Assembly: GCA_028691575.1 (NCBI GenBank)
Contig: JAQUYY010000037.1
Span: 1 to 11,689 of the forward strand
Direction: 5' to 3'
Length of the DNA: 11,689 nucleotides
Origin: Candidatus Gastranaerophilales bacterium
GTDB lineage: Bacteria > Cyanobacteriota > Vampirovibrionia > Gastranaerophilales > JAQUYY01
This document shows positions 6,441 to 11,689 of this stretch, in pieces. A model generated the notes under the pieces. That model was given only the letters and a program-made list of their open reading frames with translations. It searched no databases and was not told the origin of the DNA. The stretch's first letter is position 1. The number at the start of each line of letters is the position of its first letter. Made by a program: the position numbers and the translations under genes.

Positions 6441-7721
6441 TTATTGACCGCTAAATGCGCTTAATCCTGCGTATTTAGCAGCTGCACCTAATTCTTGCTC
6501 AATTCTGATTAATTGGTTGTATTTTGCAATTCTATCAGATCTGGAAGCAGAACCTGTTTTGATTTGACTGCAATTTGTAGCAACAGCTAAATCTGCGATA
6601 AATGTATCTTCAGTTTCGCCTGATCGGTGGCTTGTAATTGAAGTATAACCTGCTTTTGCAGCCATACTCATAGCAGCTAATGTTTCAGAAAGAGTACCGA
6701 TTTGGTTAACTTTAATAAGAATGCTGTTAGCGATACCTTCTTTTATGCCTCTTTCTAATCTTTTTGTGTTAGTTACGAATAAATCGTCGCCAACTAATTG
6801 GCATTTGCTGCCCAATTTTTCGGTTAGAAGTTTCCAGCCTTCCCAATCTTCTTCGTCCATACCGTCTTCGATTGAGATAATCGGATATTTTTCTACCCAA
6901 TCAGCTAAGAAATCAACCATTTGTTCTCTGGATAATTTTTTGCCTTCGCCAGCTAACGTATATACACCGTTTTCATAAAATTCAGAGCTTGCAACATCTA
7001 AGCAAAGTTTAATTTGATCTGTTGTATAGCCTGCATTTTTGATAGCTGTAAGAATAACTTGAATTGCTTCTTCGTTAGAACCTAAGTTTGGAGCAAAACC
7101 ACCTTCGTCACCAACAGAAGTAGCTAAACCTTTTTCATTCAATACTTTTTTAAGTGCATGGAATGTTTCAGCACCCATTCTTAAGGCTTCCTGGAAACAA
7201 GAAGCGCCGACAGGAGCAATCATAAATTCTTGTACGTCAACGTTATTATCAGCATGAGAGCCACCATTGATAATATTCATCATAGGAACCGGTAACGTTA
7301 CTGCATTAATACCACCAAGGTATCTATATAAAGACATTTCATAAGCTAATGATGATGCTTTAGCACAAGCTAAACTTACGCCCAAAATTGCGTTAGCGCC
7401 AAGTTTTCCTTTGTTGTCTGTACCGTCCAATTCAAGCATAACTCGGTCAATTTCGTATTGATTGCTTGCATCATGATCTATTAGTTCTTTAGCGATAATA
7501 TTATTAACATTATCAACAGCTTGAAGTACGCTTTTCCCGCAGTACATAGATTTATCTTCATCTCTTAATTCAAGAGCTTCAAAAATTCCTGTAGATGCAC
7601 CTGATGGGACAGCCGCACGTCCAACAACTCCACAAGAAAGAGCTACATCAACTTCTACAGTCGGGTTGCCTCTTGAGTCTAAAATTTGTCTTGCTTTTAC
7701 ATCTTCAATAAATGTAGGCAT
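6441..7721 (-). CDS. eno: Enolase (phosphopyruvate hydratase)
   Basis: Cytoplasmic glycolytic enzyme interconverting 2-phosphoglycerate and phosphoenolpyruvate; it is also part of the RNA degradosome in some bacteria. The 426 residues match the bacterial family length and all key positions are present: S41 of the mobile PSGASTG loop, H156 in GGSHADN, acid E206 in GDEGGFAP, Mg2+ ligands D242, E285 (SIEDGM) and D312 (VGDDL), catalytic base K337 in KVNQ, the SHRSGETED loop at 364-372 and K388. GGAGG lies 9 nt before the ATG. The gene follows rqcP by 20 nt, so the two are probably co-transcribed, and it ends at a strong terminator. Assignment is secure. Confidence 0.98.
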   Translation of the reverse strand: MPTFIEDVKARQILDSRGNPTVEVDVALSCGVVGRAAVPSGASTGIFEALELRDEDKSMYCGKSVLQAVDNVNNIIAKELIDHDASNQYEIDRVMLELDGTDNKGKLGANAILGVSLACAKASSLAYEMSLYRYLGGINAVTLPVPMMNIINGGSHADNNVDVQEFMIAPVGASCFQEALRMGAETFHALKKVLNEKGLATSVGDEGGFAPNLGSNEEAIQVILTAIKNAGYTTDQIKLCLDVASSEFYENGVYTLAGEGKKLSREQMVDFLADWVEKYPIISIEDGMDEEDWEGWKLLTEKLGSKCQLVGDDLFVTNTKRLERGIKEGIANSILIKVNQIGTLSETLAAMSMAAKAGYTSITSHRSGETEDTFIADLAVATNCSQIKTGSASRSDRIAKYNQLIRIEQELGAAAKYAGLSAFSGQ

Positions 7722-7741
7722 TTTGATTTTCCTCCAATTTT

Positions 7742-8005
7742 CTAATTTTTATGTTCTATCTCTTCTACTATTTTATACAAATCTTTCGATTCTTGTATTG
7801 ATACATTTCCCGTCGGTATTTTTACAACTTCAGCCATGGTTGTTTTGTTGTAATATTCAATAGTTATTATATCCCCTTCTTTTAGTTGTTTAGAAGGTTT
7901 GGCAGGATTATCATTTACAAAAATTCTGCCCTGATCAGAAACATCATGAGCAACGGTTCTTCGTTTAATTAACCTTGATACTTTTAAAAATTTATCTAAT
8001 CTCAT
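7742..8005 (-). CDS. rqcP: RqcP (YabO-like) S4-domain ribosome quality-control protein
   Basis: An 87-residue protein with an S4 RNA-binding domain in its first ~60 residues. The start MRLDKFLKVSRLIKRRT closely matches the Bacillus RqcP/YabO N-terminus as I remember it, with the conserved R2, D4, K5 and the RR pair at 15-16. The GRI/VN and KEGDIITI segments of the S4 fold follow. RqcP binds the 50S subunit with RqcH and tRNA and helps elongate poly-alanine tails on stalled nascent chains. HslR (Hsp15) is the related alternative, but the size and N-terminus fit RqcP better. No good Shine-Dalgarno precedes the ATG; the leader instead contains a perfect 7-3-7 inverted repeat at 8019-8035. It sits 20 nt before eno, an unusual partner, and no rqcH is in the window. 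Confidence 0.87.
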   Translation of the reverse strand: MRLDKFLKVSRLIKRRTVAHDVSDQGRIFVNDNPAKPSKQLKEGDIITIEYYNKTTMAEVVKIPTGNVSIQESKDLYKIVEEIEHKN

Positions 8006-8018
8006 AACTATACATTTG

Positions 8019-8035
8019 TATTAACCGAGTTAATA
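8019..8035. promoter_or_regulatory. Perfect 7-3-7 palindrome upstream of rqcP-eno
   Basis: TATTAAC-CGA-GTTAATA is an exact inverted repeat 13 nt before the rqcP start codon. A second short palindrome, ATACA-TT-TGTAT (8010-8021), overlaps its edge. The position suits a repressor operator or a small hairpin in the mRNA leader. The binding protein is unknown. Confidence 0.45.
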
Positions 8036-8052
8036 TTGACTATATAACAAAC

Positions 8053-8096
8053 AAAAATCAAATTAAACCCCCTTTTTTGTGGAATAAATTTTGATT
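8053..8096 (-). terminator. Possible terminator of the synthase-dehydratase-dehydrogenase operon
   Basis: On the minus strand, AATCAAA (8096-8090) pairs with TTTGATT (8062-8056), with further TT/AA and CC/GG pairs inside and a loop rich in A, followed by a run of five T (8057-8053, overlapping the stem end). It begins 57 nt after the dehydrogenase stop. The stem is AT-rich and imperfect, so efficiency is doubtful and read-through to rqcP-eno is possible. Confidence 0.42.
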
Positions 8097-8153
8097 CGAT
8101 ATAATAAAAACCGAAAAACATTTGAAGAATAAAAAAATAATTATTAGAAAAAT

Positions 8154-9176
8154 TTAGCTTAAAAAACAGGTTTTTAATTGCTTAATTTCTTCGGCTATTG
8201 CTTCTGCCATTTCCATAGTGGAAGATTTGCCTCCAAGATCAAAAGTTTTTGCTTTTCCTTCTCGAATTACGTTCTCAACAGCTTGCTGTAACATTTGGGC
8301 AGTTTGATTTTCTCCAATATGTTTTAACATTAATACAGCTGATAATATCAAAGCGGTAGGATTAGCTTTATTCAAACCTTTAAGGGTTGGTGAGCTGCCA
8401 TGTACGGCTTCAAAAATTGCAGCATCTTCACCTATGTTAGCACCGGGTGCAACTCCTAACCCGCCTATTAAACCGGCAGCAAGATCAGATATTATATCCC
8501 CGTATAAATTTGGAAGCACAAGCACATCGTAATTTTCAGGTTGTTGAACCAATTGCATGCACATATTGTCAATTAAAATTTCTTCATATTCTATCTGCGG
8601 ATATTTTTTTGCAATATTTTTTGCTGCATCCAAAAACAAGCCGTCTGTTAATTTGCAGATATTAGCCTTTGTGACGGCAGTTACTTTTTTTCTGTTTTCA
8701 TTGACTGCGTAATCAAATGCATATTTTACTATTCTTTCAGAGGCTTCTCTAGTGATAATCTTGATAGATTCGGCTGTATTTTCGTCAATTTGACGTTCAA
8801 TTCCTGCGTATAAATCTTCTGTATTTTCTCTTACTATAATTAAATCAATATTATCATATCTGGATTTAATTCCGGGAATCGTTTTTGCAGGTCTGAGATT
8901 TGCATATAAATTTAAATTTTTTCTAAGTGCGACATTTACGCTTCTAAAACCTGTTCCTATTGGGGTTGTGACAGGACCTTTCAGTGCAATTTTATTTTTC
9001 TTAATTGAATTTATAACTTTTTGCGGTAATGGAGTTCCGTCAGTTTCAATAAAATCAGCTCCTGCATTTGCTATTTCCCAGTTTATTTTTACGCCTGTTG
9101 CCTCAATAGCTACACATGCAGCTTCACAAATCTCCGGACCAATTCCATCACCGGGAATTAAAGTTATATTATACAT
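8154..9176 (-). CDS. icd: Isocitrate/homoisocitrate dehydrogenase, short isocitrate-type
   Basis: A 340-residue beta-decarboxylating dehydrogenase. Compared with E. coli Icd, the substrate residues are present: S79, N81 and R85 in RSVNVALR, R95, R116 and Y123 in VRENTEDLY, K170, and metal ligands D204, D227 and D231 (NLYGDIISDL). S79 and N81 are the positions that contact the gamma-carboxylate of isocitrate. Isopropylmalate dehydrogenases have a different helix here and lack the ENTEDLY motif, so LeuB is unlikely. Homoisocitrate dehydrogenase is the remaining alternative. The cofactor loop reads HGSSPTLKG, with T264-L265 at the sites that are Lys-Tyr in NADP-dependent Icd and usually Asp-Ile in NAD-dependent family members; NAD is more likely, but the pair is unusual. 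GAGGT precedes the ATG, and the gene follows the small dehydratase subunit by 14 nt. Expected product is 2-oxoglutarate in the cytoplasm. Confidence 0.85.
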   Translation of the reverse strand: MYNITLIPGDGIGPEICEAACVAIEATGVKINWEIANAGADFIETDGTPLPQKVINSIKKNKIALKGPVTTPIGTGFRSVNVALRKNLNLYANLRPAKTIPGIKSRYDNIDLIIVRENTEDLYAGIERQIDENTAESIKIITREASERIVKYAFDYAVNENRKKVTAVTKANICKLTDGLFLDAAKNIAKKYPQIEYEEILIDNMCMQLVQQPENYDVLVLPNLYGDIISDLAAGLIGGLGVAPGANIGEDAAIFEAVHGSSPTLKGLNKANPTALILSAVLMLKHIGENQTAQMLQQAVENVIREGKAKTFDLGGKSSTMEMAEAIAEEIKQLKTCFLS

Positions 9177-9190
9177 AAAATACCTCTTTA

Positions 9191-9691
9191 CTAAATAAGC
9201 TTAAAATCACCATATTTTTCAATATGTTTTGCAAGTCCGCCATCATTTAAAATTTTTATCATAACGTCGGGAAGCGGAGTAATTTTAATATCTGAATTCT
9301 GAGTCAGATTTTTTACTACACCGTTTTCAAGATTAAGTTCAAGTTCATCTCCCTGATTAATCAGGTCTGTATTGCATTCCACAAGAGGTAATCCTATATT
9401 TATTGCATTTCTGAAGAATATTCTTGCAAAAGATTTTGCCATAACCGCATTTATCCCGGCAATTTTAATAATTTGAGGAGCATGTTCCCTTGAAGAGCCA
9501 AGTCCAAAATTACTCCCGGCAACAATGAAGTCTCCAAGCGACATATTTTTTGCAAATTGTGAATCTGCATCTTCAAGAACGTGTTTTGCAAATTCAGGAA
9601 GATTTGACCTTAAATGAAACAATCTTCCGGGTGCAATATGGTCTGTACTTATGTCATTACCAAATTTCCAGGCTTTACCTTTTTTTATCAT
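9191..9691 (-). CDS. leuD: Aconitase-family dehydratase small subunit (LeuD/HacB type)
   Basis: A 166-residue swivel-domain subunit, the size of the archaeal-type LeuD/homoaconitase small chain. It opens with FGNDISTDHIAPGR (10-23) and has the conserved GLGSSREHAP loop (63-72) and the SFARIFFRNAINIGLPL segment (87-103). In this family the residues after PGR face the substrate side chain; methanogen enzymes have YLVY in isopropylmalate isomerase and YLRT in homoaconitase. Here the loop is LFHLRSN (24-30), with an Arg (R28) that could bind a carboxylate, as expected for homoaconitate or cis-aconitate rather than isopropylmalate. The symbol is given at family level only. GAGGT precedes the ATG; the large-subunit gene ends 25 nt upstream. 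Confidence 0.88.
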   Translation of the reverse strand: MIKKGKAWKFGNDISTDHIAPGRLFHLRSNLPEFAKHVLEDADSQFAKNMSLGDFIVAGSNFGLGSSREHAPQIIKIAGINAVMAKSFARIFFRNAINIGLPLVECNTDLINQGDELELNLENGVVKNLTQNSDIKITPLPDVMIKILNDGGLAKHIEKYGDFKLI

Positions 9692-9716
9692 ATTTATTAC
9701 CTCATTTTAAAAATAA

Positions 9717-10985
9717 TTATACAGCAACTGACTTTATAACTTGTCGCGGATCAGAGATATATCCTGTTATTGCGCTATAAGCAGCTGTGGCAGGTGAAGA
9801 CAGATATATATAACCTTTTGGATTTCCCATCCGTCCTTGAAAATTTCTATTTTGTGTAGCTAAACAAACTTCATCATCACCCAGAATTCCGCAATGAACT
9901 CCGACACAAGGACCACAGCCAGGAGTCATTATTACTGCGCCGGCTTCAACAAAAATGTCAATTAATTCTTCTTTTAGTGCTTGTGAAAACACATTTTTCG
10001 AAGCTGGTACAACAAGCAGTCTTGTCCCCGGATTAACTTTTTTACCTTTTAAAATGCTTGCTGCTACTCTTAAATCTTCAATTCGTCCGTTTGTGCATGT
10101 GCCAATAAATACCTGGTCAACTTTTACATCTTTAAGTTTATCAACAGTAGTAGTATTATCAACGGTATGAGGACAAGAAATTGTCGGTTTAAGCTTTGAT
10201 GCATCTATTTCAATTACTTTTTCGTATATTGCATCATTATCAGCTTTTATTTTTTTGAATTTTTCTCCTCTGCCTCTTGAAATAAGATATTTTTCGGTGA
10301 TTTCGTCAGATTCTATTAATCCTGCTTTTGCACCCGCTTCAACAGCCATATTGGATAGTGTAAACCTGTTGGACATTGACATATTTTTAATTGTTTTACC
10401 TGTAAACTCAAGTGCCTTATATGTTGCCCCATCTGCTCCTATTAGACCAATCAAGTGTAAAATCAAGTCTTTTGCATATACGCCGGGTTGAAATTCATTA
10501 TTTACTATAATTTTAATAGTTTCAGGAATTTTTAACCAGACTTTTCCAAGTGCTATTGCTATTCCTACATCAGTTGAGCCCATTCCTGTTGCAAAAGCAC
10601 CTAATGCACCGGAAGTGCAAGTGTGAGAATCTGCACCTATCAGTATTTCTCCGGGATTGACATAATCTTCTGCTAATCTTTGATGACAAACACCTTCACC
10701 GACTTCAGATAAAATTGATCCTGTTTTTTTTGCAAATTCTCTCATTATTTTATGAGAATTAGATAATTCTTTTCTAGGACTAGGTGCAGCATGATCAATA
10801 AATAAAATTGTTCTTAAAGGGTTTTTTGCCTGTTCAAGTCCGATTTTTTTAATTTCTTCAATTGTTAAAGGTCCCGTACCATCTTGAACAGCTGTCACAT
10901 CTACCTTTGCAACAACAAAATCACCTGCAATTACATCTTTATTTGAATATTCACCTATAATTTTTTCTATTATTGTTTTTCCCAT
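9717..10985 (-). CDS. leuC: Aconitase-family dehydratase large subunit (LeuC/HacA type)
   Basis: A 422-residue [4Fe-4S] hydro-lyase subunit; the length is that of the compact archaeal-type LeuC/HacA branch rather than the ~466-residue enterobacterial LeuC. Cluster cysteines are C297 in GTCTNGRIEDL and C357 and C360 in PGCGPCVGVHCG. Other family landmarks are DHAAPSP (64-70), GADSHTCTSGALGAFATGMGSTD (117-139) and NRNFQGRMG (379-387). With the small subunit it isomerises a 2-hydroxy-tricarboxylate or isopropylmalate through the cis-unsaturated intermediate. The PGCGPC.G form is shared by homoaconitase and archaeal-type isomerases, so the large subunit alone does not fix the substrate; the downstream isocitrate-type dehydrogenase favours citrate or homocitrate. 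AAGGAA lies 7 nt before the ATG, and the synthase gene ends 19 nt upstream. The symbol is family-level. Confidence 0.9.
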   Translation of the reverse strand: MGKTIIEKIIGEYSNKDVIAGDFVVAKVDVTAVQDGTGPLTIEEIKKIGLEQAKNPLRTILFIDHAAPSPRKELSNSHKIMREFAKKTGSILSEVGEGVCHQRLAEDYVNPGEILIGADSHTCTSGALGAFATGMGSTDVGIAIALGKVWLKIPETIKIIVNNEFQPGVYAKDLILHLIGLIGADGATYKALEFTGKTIKNMSMSNRFTLSNMAVEAGAKAGLIESDEITEKYLISRGRGEKFKKIKADNDAIYEKVIEIDASKLKPTISCPHTVDNTTTVDKLKDVKVDQVFIGTCTNGRIEDLRVAASILKGKKVNPGTRLLVVPASKNVFSQALKEELIDIFVEAGAVIMTPGCGPCVGVHCGILGDDEVCLATQNRNFQGRMGNPKGYIYLSSPATAAYSAITGYISDPRQVIKSVAV

Positions 10986-11004
10986 AAAGTTTTCCTTAAA
11001 ATAC

Positions 11005-11689
11005 TTATATTGCGATTTCTTTTCCCGAGTTTTTTTCTACACGTTTTTTTAATTCTCCGGTAGGCATATAATATGGCGTTACGGTCATTATTTTTGATGC
11101 AATATCCGGATAATGATAAATAAATTTTAATTCATTATCCATAAGCGGTTTTTGAGTATGAACATTGGCATATCTTGCCAGTTCAAGAATATTTCTTGCT
11201 TCGTCTTCGTCATGAAATTCAAGTTCAAGCTTTTCATAAACGTTCCTGAAACCCTTAACACCGGCATATTCACCGACGGTTATCATCCTTCCCGTTTCAA
11301 CAATTTCCGGTTCGCCTCTGCCCAATTCTTCATAATCATAAAGTTCGTAATTCCTTCTGTCTTTAAGAGCTCCGTCAGCATGAATACCTGATTCATGGGC
11401 GAAAGCATTACTGCCGACCGCAGGCTGGTTTATAGGAAGCGGCACACCAAAAGCGTAGGAAGTGTATTTTGCAAGTTTCCATGCTTTGCTTAAATCTATA
11501 CGCGGATCAAGCTGGTATTTGCCTTTCATTCCGCTCGACTTAAGTATGGATAGTAAACAGGATACTAAATCAGCATTGCCTGCACGTTCGCCCATTCCGT
11601 TTATTGCAGTATTAATATAGGCATCACAACCTGCATCTACAATACCTTTTGCTCCCATAATAGAATTGGCGACAGCCATGCCTAAATCA
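11005..11689 (-). CDS. DRE-TIM acyl-CoA condensing enzyme (citrate/homocitrate/isopropylmalate synthase family), C-terminal part
   Basis: The frame is open to the right edge. The first visible codons, before the in-frame ATG at 11679, read DLGMAVANS, the end of the family's metal-binding HxHND-LG motif, so the gene starts beyond the window and the ATG is not the start. Visible further on are NGMGERAGNADLV, which is the family's NG.GERAGN signature, and the HESGIHADGALKD motif. Only about 130 residues follow that second motif, too few for the C-terminal leucine-feedback domain of LeuA, so the enzyme resembles NifV/homocitrate synthases and Re-citrate synthases in length. It would condense acetyl-CoA with a 2-oxo acid and feed the dehydratase and dehydrogenase genes that follow. 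Oxaloacetate (giving citrate) is my preferred substrate because of the isocitrate-type dehydrogenase; 2-oxoglutarate or 2-oxoisovalerate are alternatives. Confidence 0.85.
   Translation of the reverse strand, partial: DLGMAVANSIMGAKGIVDAGCDAYINTAINGMGERAGNADLVSCLLSILKSSGMKGKYQLDPRIDLSKAWKLAKYTSYAFGVPLPINQPAVGSNAFAHESGIHADGALKDRRNYELYDYEELGRGEPEIVETGRMITVGEYAGVKGFRNVYEKLELEFHDEDEARNILELARYANVHTQKPLMDNELKFIYHYPDIASKIMTVTPYYMPTGELKKRVEKNSGKEIAI

Noticed and set aside
6721..6978. Plus-strand open frames inside eno, macB, leuC and the dehydrogenase
   Set aside because: They lie opposite strongly conserved genes, have no ribosome sites of note and show no recognisable protein features; treated as antisense shadows.
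8154..9176. Annotation as 3-isopropylmalate dehydrogenase (leuB) from the neighbouring leuC/leuD-like genes
   Set aside because: The substrate helix (RSVNVALR) and VRENTEDLY motif are those of isocitrate dehydrogenases; LeuB has a different helix and motif here.
11677..11679. ATG at 11679 as the start of the synthase gene
   Set aside because: Upstream in-frame codons encode Asp-Leu-Gly of the family's HND-LG metal motif, so this Met is internal.

Overview
The window is about 11.7 kb of low-GC DNA (roughly one third G+C by eye). It reads as an ordinary chromosome segment of a bacterium with an outer membrane. A TolC-type outer-membrane factor and a MacA/MacB pump sit beside an RqcP (YabO-like) S4 protein and a compact archaeal-type LeuC/LeuD pair. 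Gram-negative envelope genes together with Firmicute- or cyanobacterium-like housekeeping proteins would fit a non-photosynthetic cyanobacterial relative (Vampirovibrionia/Melainabacteria, e.g. Gastranaerophilales). This placement is an inference with moderate-to-low confidence. Negativicutes and other low-GC diderms remain possible.

Layout. At the left edge (2-1009, +) is the C-terminal end of a large RTX-type calcium-binding protein whose start lies outside the window, followed by a good terminator. All remaining recognisable protein-coding genes are on the minus strand. Reading right to left along their transcription: (i) a right-truncated DRE-TIM acyl transferase (citrate/homocitrate/isopropylmalate synthase family), a LeuC-type dehydratase large subunit, a LeuD-type small subunit and an isocitrate-type decarboxylating dehydrogenase, separated by 14-25 nt; (ii) rqcP and eno, 20 nt apart, ending in a strong terminator; (iii) a 345-nt intergenic region; (iv) tolC-macA-macB(ATPase)-macB(permease), whose genes touch or overlap; (v) a Ser/Thr-rich orphan protein of 140 aa.

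How the genes work together. The four-gene cluster at the right would usually be labelled leucine biosynthesis. The dehydrogenase, however, carries the isocitrate-binding Ser and Asn (S79, N81) and the VRENTEDLY motif of isocitrate dehydrogenases, and the dehydratase small subunit has an Arg in its specificity loop. The cluster therefore better fits acetyl-CoA + oxaloacetate -> citrate -> isocitrate -> 2-oxoglutarate, a glutamate-supplying oxidative half-TCA branch using an Re-citrate-synthase-like enzyme. The homologous 2-oxoadipate/lysine branch is the main alternative. Genes 4803-6095, 3622-4803, 2931-3620 and 1708-2934 should form a complete tripartite efflux or export pump.

The most unexplained stretch is 6140-6425. 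A candidate minus-strand promoter for tolC lies back to back with a near-consensus plus-strand promoter (TTGACT-17-TACAAT) whose -35 box is covered by a near-perfect palindrome. The plus-strand promoter leads to an ideal ribosome binding site and an eight-codon ORF, then hairpins ending at the eno terminator. This could be a small RNA or leader-peptide gene, or a small gene broken by a one-base frameshift. No tRNA, rRNA, CRISPR array or insertion sequence was seen.
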